DNA of 46,333 bases, from the IMG/VR virus record IMGVR_UViG_3300028422_001974, positions 1 to 46,333 of that record. One strand, written 5' to 3'. Shown here in pieces: positions 9,283 through 17,823 of this stretch (its first letter is position 1; each line of letters opens with the position of its first letter). The notes beneath the pieces are model-generated. The model ran no database searches. It had not been told where the DNA came from and saw only the letters and a list, made by a program, of their open reading frames with translations. The stretch is from a virus. A program made the position numbers and the translations under genes.

Positions 9283-9792
9283 CTATTCGGCAGCGGTGAA
9301 GCTGCCCCCGGAAACAGTACCGGTCTGCGGGGCGTCCTGAAAGTTATTGGGGACGTAATGGAAATTGTAGGTTTCCTGCGTCGGGTCGTCGCCGGTTTCC
9401 GAGCGGTTGACGCCAACGCCGCAGACTGCCACCTTGGCAGGAATTGCAGTGGTGCTGTCAATGCGTCCGCCATTAGTATGCAGGAGTTTAACCGGTTTAC
9501 GGTTAGCCGCTGCGTCGCGAATGGTCTGATAAGCCAGAACCATGTCGCCGGTGGCGGTCGGCTCGGGGACATACATCTTGAGACTGCCGGAAAAATCATT
9601 GAGGCCGATCAGATTGGCCTTGACGCCTTTTCGGGTACTGCGGCGGGGCTTGATTTCCTTCTTGTCGTGATCTTCATTGAAATTGACATCCTCAACGAGG
9701 TCAAGCTCTGACCAGGTGCCGGTGGTACTGGTTTCAACATACAGACCACTCTGGTCGGCGGTCTGGAGTTCCTGTTTGAGTTCTAAAGCCAT
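9283..9792 (-). CDS. Major tail (tube) protein
   Basis: 169 residues, beta-rich, located directly before the tail chaperones. Features such as a conserved start (MALELKQELQTADQSGLYVE), a central DFSGSLKMYVPEP stretch and a terminal Gly/Thr/Ser-rich segment suit a tail tube subunit that polymerises around the tape measure. Assignment rests on size, composition and gene order. Confidence 0.65.
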   Translation of the reverse strand: MALELKQELQTADQSGLYVETSTTGTWSELDLVEDVNFNEDHDKKEIKPRRSTRKGVKANLIGLNDFSGSLKMYVPEPTATGDMVLAYQTIRDAAANRKPVKLLHTNGGRIDSTTAIPAKVAVCGVGVNRSETGDDPTQETYNFHYVPNNFQDAPQTGTVSGGSFTAAE

Positions 9793-9821
9793 TGTTCTTC
9801 TCCCATTATTTTAAGAAAGGT

Positions 9822-10010
9822 TTAAATATATTTGATGGGTCTTCTGACCCTGTTTTCATAACTGTCTGCCAGTCGTTTTGAGCGTTCAACCTGCGCACTG
9901 GTTTTCAGGCTGGCAAAAGCGAGCTTGCCACCGCGGGAATCAATTGGCCCGTTACCGCCAAGGCCGACCTTCCAGTTGGTATGCTCGTAATATAAAAAGC
10001 GTCCACGCAT
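9822..10010 (-). CDS. Small basic phage protein
   Basis: 62 residues starting at ATG 10010, whose A overlaps the TGA of the upstream tail gene (TGATG), a coupling pattern that fixes the start. A longer reading upstream in this frame is only an open shadow. The sequence is basic, with YYEHTNWKVGLGGNGPIDSRGGKLAFASL, and ends RVRRPIKYI. The family is not recognised; it lies between the tail terminator and tail tube genes. Confidence 0.6.
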   Translation of the reverse strand: MRGRFLYYEHTNWKVGLGGNGPIDSRGGKLAFASLKTSAQVERSKRLADSYENRVRRPIKYI

Positions 10011-10450
10011 CAGACCAGAAACTCCCCACTGACCTGCAGGCTGATTATCCCGGTGTAAACCCCGTCCTGAATATGCAGCGGTGAATACACCGGGGCGGGA
10101 CTGGCCTTGCATTTAAGCTTCCCGACCCCGATGCGGTTGTCATCAAGCGCCTGCACCAGCTCGTCAAGCAGCGCCCGCATGACGTTTTTCTCCTCAAGAG
10201 TTTTCACTTTCTGCTGCAGCGCCAAGTCCATCATCACGGTCAGACGTTTAACCCGGCGGCCGAATCTTTTATACCGGAAATCCTGCAGCACCTGCCAGAC
10301 CAGCAGTTTGTCATCTTTTTTAATCCGGAAGATTTTGGCGATGTCCTTGACCGGGTCATAGCTCTGCTCAATTACCGGAGTAAAGCCGAACGCAAACGTA
10401 TCAAGCCAGGCACGAACCTCGTCCATAACATACCCCGTGTAATCCGCCAT
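10010..10450 (-). CDS. Tail completion / terminator-like protein
   Basis: 146 residues, mixed alpha/beta. It starts with MDEVRAWLDTFAFGF and ends with a beta-rich segment (GVYTGIISLQVSGEF), which resembles minor tail or tail terminator proteins that cap the tube. It precedes the tail tube gene across a coupled 62-residue gene. It overlaps that gene by one base. Family assignment is by position and general fold pattern. Confidence 0.5.
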   Translation of the reverse strand: MADYTGYVMDEVRAWLDTFAFGFTPVIEQSYDPVKDIAKIFRIKKDDKLLVWQVLQDFRYKRFGRRVKRLTVMMDLALQQKVKTLEEKNVMRALLDELVQALDDNRIGVGKLKCKASPAPVYSPLHIQDGVYTGIISLQVSGEFLV

Positions 10451-10467
10451 GATTTTTGCTGCTTTCC

Positions 10468-11109
10468 TTAATTCAAGTTGATTGTTTTGCTTGTGCTACT
10501 CTGGTTATCTTCACCCCGGTAAACAAAAACAACAATGATGATTACGACCAGAATAATGGCTGCAAAAATCCAGATTGCTAAATCAGGGTTATAATGAAAA
10601 GCAAGTATTACCCCGATAAGTGCCGCCCCGCATCCGGCAACAATCACGCCAAGCTTACGACCGACTCCAGGTGAATAAACTGCCCAGCCAATGCCAGAAA
10701 CCACCGCCAGAAACCCCATTACCAGAATCGGGATTGGAATTTTCTTTGCCGCTTTCCAGATCTGCTGTTCGGTTGTCTGGCTCTCGCTGCTTGATTCCTG
10801 ACTCTGGCTGTTGCTTGTTCTCAAGGTCATTGTCGGATACATCAGCGGATACTGGTACGGGAACTGGAACATCGCATTTCCCGCCTGTGCATACGGCGGC
10901 CGGAATTGCTGCATCAGCTGCATCCAGCTTATTATTATTTCCAGTGACTGGTTTTTGTTCAGGCTTCCCCGTTCCGTCAGGTGACTTTGCTTCTGGCTGT
11001 TTCCGTCCGTGTCCTTCTGGAAGAGGTTGCACCCCGGGATCAACATGAGCAGGCAGAGGCTGAACAGCCACAAGAGGATTCGACTTGACTGGTTTCTTTT
11101 TGTGTTCAT
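10468..11109 (-). CDS. Lipoprotein-like protein with three C-terminal membrane segments, embedded out of frame
   Basis: 213 residues. The N-terminus has a signal peptide ending in LMLIPGC, close to a lipobox but with an unusual proline before the glycine. A Gln/Ser/Pro-rich region follows, then three hydrophobic segments near residues 123-146, 150-171 and 176-197. Its first 455 bases overlap, in the +1 frame, the gene at 10655-11299, which also encodes a lipoprotein. The last 187 bases are not overlapped and encode the membrane segments, so the frame is very likely real. The overlap recalls Rz/Rz1 spanin genes, but the membrane tail is unusual; it could combine outer-membrane and holin-like roles. 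Confidence 0.65.
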   Translation of the reverse strand: MNTKRNQSSRILLWLFSLCLLMLIPGCNLFQKDTDGNSQKQSHLTERGSLNKNQSLEIIISWMQLMQQFRPPYAQAGNAMFQFPYQYPLMYPTMTLRTSNSQSQESSSESQTTEQQIWKAAKKIPIPILVMGFLAVVSGIGWAVYSPGVGRKLGVIVAGCGAALIGVILAFHYNPDLAIWIFAAIILVVIIIVVFVYRGEDNQSSTSKTINLN

Positions 11110-11299
11110 CTTTTACGACCCTGTAGACCTTTCTGTCTGATTTCATTTTGACCGGCTCAACATGATAGCCTGCGGGCATGGTGATTCTGGTTTCAACTTC
11201 CGGGCTGCTCTTGGCCTCTTCCTTGAGATTGCAACCCGTAACAGATAACCCCAAAAGAAGGGCATTCATGACAAACAGCAATAGATAAATCTTTTTCAT
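10655..11299 (-). CDS. Proline-rich lipoprotein, o-spanin candidate
   Basis: 214 residues. The signal peptide ends in the good lipobox SVTGC (Cys at about 23), so the mature protein should be lipid-anchored. The mature part is Pro/Lys/Glu-rich with PVPVPV-type runs, as in Rz1-like outer-membrane spanins, though longer than usual. It overlaps the upstream inner-membrane coiled-coil gene by four bases and contains the start of another lipoprotein gene in the +1 frame. The set resembles a spanin pair for disrupting the outer membrane at lysis. No endolysin is adjacent. Confidence 0.65.
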   Translation of the reverse strand: MKKIYLLLFVMNALLLGLSVTGCNLKEEAKSSPEVETRITMPAGYHVEPVKMKSDRKVYRVVKDEHKKKPVKSNPLVAVQPLPAHVDPGVQPLPEGHGRKQPEAKSPDGTGKPEQKPVTGNNNKLDAADAAIPAAVCTGGKCDVPVPVPVSADVSDNDLENKQQPESGIKQREPDNRTADLESGKENSNPDSGNGVSGGGFWHWLGSLFTWSRS

Positions 11300-11661
11300 T
11301 CTCGTTTAACTCCTTTAAAGTTAGTAAAAGTGTTTCGTGCATCATCATATTCCGGCAGCGGTGGTTCTGGTTGCATAGCATATCCGTCCCCCTTAAAAAA
11401 TTTCTTCATCTCACGCAGTTCATACTTAAGATCAGAAAAATTTTCATCATTGGCTTTTTGCTGCTTCTCAATACTCTTTTCAATACTTGCAATCTTCGCC
11501 TCAAAAAGAGACGGTGAAACCGAAGTCTTGTACTGAAAAATTGCACCGCCACCAGCAAGCGTTATCGCAATACCGGTAAAAAACATCATCACATTCCAGA
11601 TACGGTTAAAGACATCTGCACGGTACTTATCGCAAAGATCTTTTGAAAATTCATCCCCCAT
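11296..11661 (-). CDS. Membrane-anchored coiled-coil protein, i-spanin candidate
   Basis: 121 residues. A charged start is followed by one membrane segment (about 24-44, VMMFFTGIAITLAGGGAIF), a heptad-rich coiled coil (about 52-92) and a Pro-rich acidic tail. This topology matches inner-membrane spanins (Rz-like). The stop overlaps the start of a lipoprotein gene (ATGA), the coupling expected for an i-spanin/o-spanin pair. A holin or other membrane protein is the alternative. Confidence 0.6.
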   Translation of the reverse strand: MGDEFSKDLCDKYRADVFNRIWNVMMFFTGIAITLAGGGAIFQYKTSVSPSLFEAKIASIEKSIEKQQKANDENFSDLKYELREMKKFFKGDGYAMQPEPPLPEYDDARNTFTNFKGVKRE

Positions 11662-11928
11662 TTATTCCCCTTCCAGAGTGTTTAGTGCTGGCGGTTTGCA
11701 CCATGAACACGGCACTGCGCCACCGCCTGAAATTTCGTTGATTTCCCGTAATGTATTGCCGGTTACTTCTGCCCCCGTGTAGCGGCATTTAGGATTCAAA
11801 CAGTGATACTTGCCAGTGCTGACGTTGTAATCGTAAAGTTCCGGTTCGGCGGTCACGCTTGCGGCATTTGACTTTAAAAAATCACTGCGAGAAACAGATT
11901 TGCCAGACTGCATAAATGAAACGCCCAT
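11662..11928 (-). CDS. Small zinc-ribbon-like protein
   Basis: 88 residues with two cysteine pairs, CLNPKC and CSWC, spaced about 30 residues apart, suggesting one bound zinc. The ATG overlaps the stop of the preceding gene (TGATG), and GGGGAGG lies eight bases upstream, so the start is well supported. It is the junction between the head and lysis-like genes. Function unknown. Confidence 0.6.
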   Translation of the reverse strand: MGVSFMQSGKSVSRSDFLKSNAASVTAEPELYDYNVSTGKYHCLNPKCRYTGAEVTGNTLREINEISGGGAVPCSWCKPPALNTLEGE

Positions 11929-13133
11929 CAGCTAGTCCTCCCCATGTAAATTGCTCCGGTGATCTCTCCATCAATGTATGTGCCGCCTGTGCTCTGGTTG
12001 CTGGAAATACTCAGGCCGATTGATGTACCGGTAGTCATTTCAAATTCGGCTACGCTGATACCGAAATAATTATTGCCGAGGTCAATGACTGAATCCTGAG
12101 GCAGCGCATTGCTGTAATTTGTTGAGCCGTCACTTGAAACGCGGATAGTTAAATCGCTGTCAGAATCGCCGATAGTGAGCGCCCCGGTTGCATCGTTACG
12201 TTTTGCGACGATTGACAGAGTTCCGGCAACATGAGTGGTCGGGAGTTCAACCGGGTCAATAATTGCGTCAAGTTGGTTGACCGTGGCTGCTGCGCCGACC
12301 TCAACAAGCTGAAAACCTGAAACATAACAGTACCCTGCGGTAGTATCGACCTTCGTAATATCAAGGCGGAAACGCTTGCCTGATGCTTGTGAAACATCTA
12401 GAGGATAGGTAATCCACGTATTGGCAGTATCCGCCCAGTCCGCTCCCGTGACCGTTAATATAGGTTCCCAGTTGACATCATCTGAGGTGCATTGAACAGT
12501 GAAATCTGTTGCGGCAAGTATGGTGTGCCCCATGGCAATCTTTACCGCTGCAATAGTCTGTTCTTCGGTGTTTACAATATCAACATAAGCGTTGCCGTCA
12601 CCATTGGAGTCAAAACTCGTGCTGGCTGGAGACCAAGAGTTATCTAGTCCCACGGCATTCCCATTGCAAACGTTCCAAGCCGGATAAGATGATGGACTAT
12701 TCTCGGATGATGCGATGATTGTCCAGCTACCGTTGGTATAGTCTGACATTGTTGGCACAAGATCTCCACCGGCAGTGGCGGCAGTCGTGGTATTCTTCAA
12801 AACCCCGCCGGTGATCTCGCCATTATTAATGGTCACACCGTCGGTATCGCTGAATGTCCAGATTATGCCATCGTCAGTTGATATATCCTGCCCCAAACCA
12901 GCCGCCGCCGCACAGAGCAACAACTTTGTTTGCTGGTCATACTGGTCAAGACTGACTGTGCCTTCAGTTGAGCCGCCTTCATAATTGCTTATATCTACGG
13001 CATTGACCACAAGCACCTTGCGGGTGTATCCTCCGGCGGTGCTGTCAGGATCAACGGCCAGAACGCTGCCGGAATTCGGCGTCGCTCCGTCCTGACCCGG
13101 AATATAGGCTTTTACTTTTTCTACATATGACAT
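11928..13133 (-). CDS. Virion decoration protein with F5/8 type C-like domain
   Basis: 401 residues, Gly/Thr/Ser/Asp-rich, beta. Residues about 135-260 (SWTIIASSENSPSSYPAWNVCNG ... VDIVNTEEQTIAAVKIAMGHT ... FRLDITKV) have the layout of a discoidin (F5/8 type C) galactose-binding-like fold. This suggests glycan or surface binding by the capsid or neck. It sits between head-tail joining and lysis-like genes. The surrounding parts look like structural or adhesin repeats. The domain call is by eye. Confidence 0.55.
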   Translation of the reverse strand: MSYVEKVKAYIPGQDGATPNSGSVLAVDPDSTAGGYTRKVLVVNAVDISNYEGGSTEGTVSLDQYDQQTKLLLCAAAAGLGQDISTDDGIIWTFSDTDGVTINNGEITGGVLKNTTTAATAGGDLVPTMSDYTNGSWTIIASSENSPSSYPAWNVCNGNAVGLDNSWSPASTSFDSNGDGNAYVDIVNTEEQTIAAVKIAMGHTILAATDFTVQCTSDDVNWEPILTVTGADWADTANTWITYPLDVSQASGKRFRLDITKVDTTAGYCYVSGFQLVEVGAAATVNQLDAIIDPVELPTTHVAGTLSIVAKRNDATGALTIGDSDSDLTIRVSSDGSTNYSNALPQDSVIDLGNNYFGISVAEFEMTTGTSIGLSISSNQSTGGTYIDGEITGAIYMGRTS

Positions 13134-13135
13134 TT

Positions 13136-13489
13136 TTAGTTTTCCGATTCTTCAACCAGATTTACCGGGATATCCCAGTCTGTGCCGGAGTGGGCTACGG
13201 CTTGCCGACCTGAGACTTCATAAAGTACGCCATCAAGACTGATCGTGTCGCCCTTTTCGGGGATGATCTTCTCACCATTCAGGACAAGGACGCTGCGATC
13301 AATTCTGATAAAACAGGTAATACCGGTGAGTGAGACGCTGCCGGCGGCCTGAGCAAAGACCGTGGGACGGATCTTTTTAGCCGTCACCTCAACAGTCAGA
13401 TCATCACGGCTGTAAATTGCCGCCTGCCCGAAATAATGCAGACTGGCGGGGTAAAAATATTCCGAGAACTGGCTGTCAAATGCGCTCAT
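13136..13489 (-). CDS. Head-tail joining protein (FII-like)
   Basis: 117 residues with a beta-rich second half (GEKIIPEKGDTISLDGVLYEVSGRQAV) that resembles lambda FII-type head-tail attachment proteins, which often share this EKGDTI...G..YEV pattern. It lies directly after the capsid and decoration genes, where connector proteins are encoded. Confidence 0.5.
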   Translation of the reverse strand: MSAFDSQFSEYFYPASLHYFGQAAIYSRDDLTVEVTAKKIRPTVFAQAAGSVSLTGITCFIRIDRSVLVLNGEKIIPEKGDTISLDGVLYEVSGRQAVAHSGTDWDIPVNLVEESEN

Positions 13490-13567
13490 GGTTTTTACCT
13501 GTCAGAGATCCGGGAGGTCAGCAAGGGAAAAAACTGACCACCCGGAAGTTGAGGATTAGATTCAGTT

Positions 13568-13894
13568 TCAGATCCGTTCAAGCGAGACCAGACAGGTGCT
13601 GTCTCCCTCGGTTTTTGGTTCAGCGAGCAGACCAAGACCTGCTCCGGCAATCTCGGTAGTCTGAGCGGTACCGGCGGTTGAGTCGAAATAAACCTTGTCC
13701 ATGGTGTCCCATGAACCGGTGGTGATACAGTCGACCTCGATCACGCCGCGGTCGATTGCGACGCCGTTTGCGCCAGCTGCGATGTCATGACTGGCCATAA
13801 CAAAGCCCTCGCCCTTTGAAACCAGATCACCAGCCTTGATGTCTTCTGCAGCCGCGATTGTTACCGTGCCGGCTTCTTTACGGAATTTTGCCAT
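13568..13894 (-). CDS. DUF2190-family capsid decoration protein
   Basis: 108 residues. Features of the family are visible: an early AGDLVSKGEGFVMA strand pair, then IAAGANGVAIDRGVIEVDC and a C-terminal GLLAEPKTEGDSTCLVSL. Members are small beta proteins next to the major capsid gene and stabilise or decorate heads. AGGAG lies seven bases before the ATG. Confidence 0.75.
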   Translation of the reverse strand: MAKFRKEAGTVTIAAAEDIKAGDLVSKGEGFVMASHDIAAGANGVAIDRGVIEVDCITTGSWDTMDKVYFDSTAGTAQTTEIAGAGLGLLAEPKTEGDSTCLVSLERI

Positions 13895-13951
13895 TTCTAT
13901 ACTCCTGATAATAATTGGTTAATTTAAAGAGACTCAGAGGTCAGGTGAAAA

Positions 13952-15982
13952 TCACTGCCCGGCTGACTTCACACCTGCGCGGTATTCCTGTTTCTTGACG
14001 CCCCAGTCATGGTAACCGCGTAGCTGAATACCGAGAGTGTCAAAATCAGCATCAGCAGTTTCTATAGTTGGTTCTTCCTTGCCGTTAAGGAAACCGACTT
14101 CGATAACCGGAAGTTCTTCAGGGTCAGCAAGGTTATACCAGGCAGTCGCTGAACCGTTTGCGACCAGCTTGTTATTGAGATATGCTGAACGGACAACGGA
14201 ATACTTTCCGGCATGCGGGTTCTTGGTACCGACCTTTTTAGCCGAGGTATTGCCGTCAATCTGAAGCTCGGTTGACTGCATCAACTGACTTGCCAGTACA
14301 TTAAGCGCATTTGGCACAAGCAGGATTGATGGAGCAATACCAAGAGGATTACCGTCAGGATCAGTCTGATCAAAGAACATTTCCTCGGCCTTGGAAAGGC
14401 TGTCAACAGAAAGTGCGCTGGTTGCTCCAGAAAACAGGTTGTTATTATCTGCCGTGAAGAATGCGGCGTTATCCAGAAACTCAGTCCAGAATTCTTCATT
14501 GAATGACAAGGCACAACCGCGCCCAAGAAGCCTTGGTGATCTGGTGAGTGCGCCAAGGTCGTCATTGATAATGTCCTGACGGGTGATTGAAAGCATCCGG
14601 CCGGAAGTATCGATTTTATTGGTGTACTTTATATCGCTTAGTTCACCATGCTCGATTTTACCTCCGTTGAGGAGTTTCTTATACTTGACGTCACCGCCAA
14701 GCGAGAAGGTTGTATATTCCTTGAAATCTTTAGGGCTGCTGATAAAGGCGATAGCCCGCCATGCCGATTCAACGTGGTTGAAGCCCATGCCCAGAAACTT
14801 ATTGGCAATATTTGATAGCAGACCATTGATATCATTGGTTGAATAAGCCGCCTGCAAAACTGAGCGAAGATTACCGTCGGTAATTCTTGCCCGGCCTGAG
14901 TAACCGCCATTAAAGGCAGCCGCGAGGATAACTTCCTGCAGACTGATTGAGCGTCCGTAATTCTTGTCAGCCGCTTCAAGTACCTTGACCTCGTACTGCT
15001 TTTCAAGTTCGGGGCGGGTCATACCGCCAGCCATCACAACCGCCGCCTCAAGCACACAATCAGCCCCCGCTTCAAGTGAACCGGCGCCTGTGTTGATCAT
15101 TGTGCCGCGGTTTGCGCGCAGGTCATTGAGCTCAATTTCCTGCTTTTGGGCTTTGACTTCGGCCTTGACCTGACCGATCGGCCATTTTTCCTGAATGGCT
15201 TTTGCGGCAAGTTTGGTGTTGGTGCCGCAAAGCTCCTGCACGGTTGCGCTGTAGATCAGCGCCTCTGACTGAGCACGCAGAATCTTGTCGCCTGCCGCCT
15301 GGACGCTGTCATTCTTTTCGTCGTCCTCAGCTTCAGCCTTTTTCCGCTCTTCCTCCTCCGCTTCCGCCTTTTTCTTTTCCGCTTCTTCAGCTTCGGCCTT
15401 CTTTTTTTCTTCTTCTTCTGGGTCCATCACATTCTCCTTTGAAAGTTTTGCCTGTATTTTGGTGGCTGTATTACTGTCTGCGCCATTAACAACTATTGAA
15501 ATTTCCTTGAGGTCGGTCTGGCGGAAAATATAGCAAGGGCCTTTCAGCTTCTGCCCGTTAAGCTCAAACTCTTCCCCGTCATCCGCTTTATCAATATGTC
15601 CGGGGTTTGCGCCAATTGACGCCTGCCACGGAAAATTCTTCTTGCCCCCTTCAACTACCTTGCGGGCGTTCTCCGAGGTCTCCATAAAATCAATCACGCC
15701 GTTAGCCCGAAGCTGCTTGCCGTTATTATTGACCGTGCCATGCCCGAGCGGGTCGCAATCATTGTGCGAGAAGAGAATCGGCGTCGGTGCGGGGATATTA
15801 ATGTCACTCAGGTCAACGGCAACCATGCCAAACCACTGGCCGAGCTTGCCGCCGTTATAGGCAAGCATTGAAAATGAGGGCTGCTTACTCTTGGGGTCTT
15901 CGGCTGTCACCGTAAATTCAGGCGTCACACAAAGCCCCTGACAGGAAATGGCGGCGGCTTCTTTAGCGGTCAGTCTCTTCAT
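13952..15982 (-). CDS. Fused prohead protease-major capsid protein
   Basis: 676 residues combining two functions. Residues about 1-180 form a prohead serine protease domain of the HK97/Mu type, with a catalytic histidine in FSHND (H73) and serine in WQASIGAN (S122). Residues about 185-225 are an acidic/basic Glu-Lys-Ala repeat linker that should act as the scaffold (delta) region. Residues about 270-676 are the major capsid protein (HK97 fold; for example FNEEFWTEFLDNAAFF and SILLVPNALNVLA). The protease would release the mature capsid by cleaving itself. It overlaps the portal gene by 20 bases. Confidence 0.88.
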   Translation of the reverse strand: MKRLTAKEAAAISCQGLCVTPEFTVTAEDPKSKQPSFSMLAYNGGKLGQWFGMVAVDLSDINIPAPTPILFSHNDCDPLGHGTVNNNGKQLRANGVIDFMETSENARKVVEGGKKNFPWQASIGANPGHIDKADDGEEFELNGQKLKGPCYIFRQTDLKEISIVVNGADSNTATKIQAKLSKENVMDPEEEEKKKAEAEEAEKKKAEAEEEERKKAEAEDDEKNDSVQAAGDKILRAQSEALIYSATVQELCGTNTKLAAKAIQEKWPIGQVKAEVKAQKQEIELNDLRANRGTMINTGAGSLEAGADCVLEAAVVMAGGMTRPELEKQYEVKVLEAADKNYGRSISLQEVILAAAFNGGYSGRARITDGNLRSVLQAAYSTNDINGLLSNIANKFLGMGFNHVESAWRAIAFISSPKDFKEYTTFSLGGDVKYKKLLNGGKIEHGELSDIKYTNKIDTSGRMLSITRQDIINDDLGALTRSPRLLGRGCALSFNEEFWTEFLDNAAFFTADNNNLFSGATSALSVDSLSKAEEMFFDQTDPDGNPLGIAPSILLVPNALNVLASQLMQSTELQIDGNTSAKKVGTKNPHAGKYSVVRSAYLNNKLVANGSATAWYNLADPEELPVIEVGFLNGKEEPTIETADADFDTLGIQLRGYHDWGVKKQEYRAGVKSAGQ

Positions 15983-17435
15983 CTTCTTTTACTTCCTGTA
16001 TAATCAGTGGATTCTCAAAAATTCCATTACGGACTAATCTCTGGTACTCTTCAAAGGTCACCCCGAGAGCCTCGGCGTTCTTGGTAAATTCTTCCCGCCA
16101 GTCCAGACCGCGCTTGGCGTATTCACGCGGGATGCTGGTTGTGCCGTTAGCCAGGCGTACCTTGGTGGCGTTGGCTTCCTTCTGCGGGTCAACGTGCTCA
16201 GCGCCGTCATAAAACCATGTATGCTTGCGGCTCTTGACGCTCAGCCCGGTAACATACTGCCATTCATCCAGCCAGTTATGCAGCGTCGGGTCGGCGACGG
16301 TCGTATTAACAACCGAACGCTCAACCTCCAGAAACTTGAAATAGGTCTGAAAGTCCAGCCGACCTGAAGCGTAGTTATATTTTGAGCTGTTACCGGCGGC
16401 CTTGTTATAAGCCATGTTCAGGCAACGGGCGATCTCGTTAATCAGTTCCTGTTTGAACTCGGCGTAGGTACTTGTCGGCTGCTCGGCCTTTGGCTGCTCG
16501 ATGCCCCAGTTCTCCGGCAGAACCGTAAACATGCCCCGTTCAAGTTCTATCGTGTCCATCGCCTCAGGCGACTCCAACTCGTAATCGCCGTCGTAATTAG
16601 GCATCGTCTTTGACAAAATCACGCCGGTAATGTTGGCGATATTCTCAGCCGCCGTCAGCGTCGCGAGTGTCCAGCGGCGAAGCTGGGCGCATAAATTCAG
16701 CGCTGGCGTCGTCTCAGGGATACCTCTGGTCTGACCGGGGCGGTCTGGCGAGAAGTAATGCAGCATCGCACCAGCGGGCACCTTGATATACTTGGCAATG
16801 CTCTTGGTCCAGCCCATACTTCCGGGATGCTCCGGCAGAACCAGATAAGTTACCGGATTAAAATATTCATCAAGGATAATGCCGTCGGTTTCCATCACCC
16901 CCGGTACGCCGTCTCTGGTCTTCTCGATTGCGAACATGCTGGCGGAGATCATCTCCGTCTCAAGCAGTTGCAGGTCAAGCTCTATGCCGCCGGCCTTGAC
17001 GCCGATACGGGGGTTATTGCAGAACATCGCAAAAACCTCGCCGTCGCGGGCTTTGGACTGGCGCATGGTTCGGAGCTTGGCGGCAAAGCCGATCGCGTCT
17101 GACCATGTGTTAAAATCTTCTTCTATTCTCTGGTCAAGCTCCTCGTCACCCGTCTGCATCTGCAGGCGCGGGCCGGTGCCGATACAGTCAAAGGCCAGAG
17201 TCTTAATCATGCCGTTAAGGTATGAATTATTGTCATACTCATAACGGGAGCGGTTACGCAGCAGCCGCCGTACTCCGGGGCTGGCGGCGGAAGTTGCCGA
17301 CAAGCCGTCGGCGTTTGCCCAGTGTTTATAATTGTTGTGCGTGGTCTGCGCTGCGTCCCAGCGGGCATTGACCCGGCGCGTAGGCGCAAGATCAGAGGGA
17401 ACAAAAATGCCGCTGCGGGTCTTGACCATCGCCAT
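15963..17435 (-). CDS. Portal protein, lambda B family
   Basis: 490 residues, matching the usual size. The N-terminal NNYKHWANADGLSATSA and RSRYEYDNNSYLNGMIKTLAFDCIGTGPRLQ stretch is characteristic, as is EFKQELINEIARCLNMAYNKAAGNSSKYNYASGR in the second half. The protein forms the dodecameric DNA channel at one vertex. It follows the terminase block and precedes the fused protease-capsid gene, with which it overlaps. Confidence 0.95.
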   Translation of the reverse strand: MAMVKTRSGIFVPSDLAPTRRVNARWDAAQTTHNNYKHWANADGLSATSAASPGVRRLLRNRSRYEYDNNSYLNGMIKTLAFDCIGTGPRLQMQTGDEELDQRIEEDFNTWSDAIGFAAKLRTMRQSKARDGEVFAMFCNNPRIGVKAGGIELDLQLLETEMISASMFAIEKTRDGVPGVMETDGIILDEYFNPVTYLVLPEHPGSMGWTKSIAKYIKVPAGAMLHYFSPDRPGQTRGIPETTPALNLCAQLRRWTLATLTAAENIANITGVILSKTMPNYDGDYELESPEAMDTIELERGMFTVLPENWGIEQPKAEQPTSTYAEFKQELINEIARCLNMAYNKAAGNSSKYNYASGRLDFQTYFKFLEVERSVVNTTVADPTLHNWLDEWQYVTGLSVKSRKHTWFYDGAEHVDPQKEANATKVRLANGTTSIPREYAKRGLDWREEFTKNAEALGVTFEEYQRLVRNGIFENPLIIQEVKEDEETDR

Positions 17436-17437
17436 AA

Positions 17438-17608
17438 TCAGATCGCTCCCGGTGGAATCGTCCGGACAAAGCTCACGCCGCGCAAAGGCTTGCGCCCGGC
17501 TTTCTTGGCGTTCTCAAACTTCTCAGCCTCAATCTGATCGGCAAGGCTGTGCTGCTCCACAGACTTGTCCCCCTCAGTCAATTTTTTAGGTTGATTAGAA
17601 TATGCCAT
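17438..17608 (-). CDS. Small head protein before portal
   Basis: 56 residues, charged and helical (QHSLADQIEAEKFENAKKAGRKP). The ATG at 17608 has AGGA about ten bases upstream. An upstream extension is possible but lacks support. Gene W-like connectors sit between terminase and portal in lambda, but similarity is not recognised. It ends two bases before the portal start. Confidence 0.55.
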   Translation of the reverse strand: MAYSNQPKKLTEGDKSVEQHSLADQIEAEKFENAKKAGRKPLRGVSFVRTIPPGAI

Positions 17609-17625
17609 TCTTTTAATCCTGACAA

Positions 17626-17642
17626 GCACGTCAGAGACGTGC
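17626..17642 (-). other. Hairpin in leader before small head gene
   Basis: Perfect inverted repeat GCACGTC and GACGTGC around a three-base loop. It lies in the transcribed leader just before the ribosome site of the small head gene. It could affect its translation or message stability. Confidence 0.4.
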
Positions 17643-17760
17643 ATTCCTCGTTCGTTGACTCAAAGACTTCGGATAACAGAACCGGTCGAAAATTTTTACT
17701 TTTGACAGGCATGGTCGAAATTTTTTATGTCGTGAGTTTTCTGCCTGCTGATAGTTTCTT

Positions 17761-17789
17761 TTTATACGATGAAAGTTGTTTGTAAATAT
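17761..17789 (-). promoter_or_regulatory. Second copy of late-promoter-like element
   Basis: Positions 17761-17778 match 20693-20710 in 17 of 18 bases. On the minus strand it reads CAACTTTCATCGTATAAA. The TATAAA would be a -10 box. The -35 region is less well spaced here than in the other copy. Downstream lies a 150-base leader for the small head gene and portal. Confidence 0.45.
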
Positions 17790-17823
17790 CAAATCTGCCC
17801 GTAATCGTCACTCGGGAAAATAG

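Noticed and set aside
9822-10112. A longer 96-residue start for the small basic protein
   Set aside because: The extra part overlaps the tail gene deeply, while the coupled ATG at 10010 (TGATG) is well placed.
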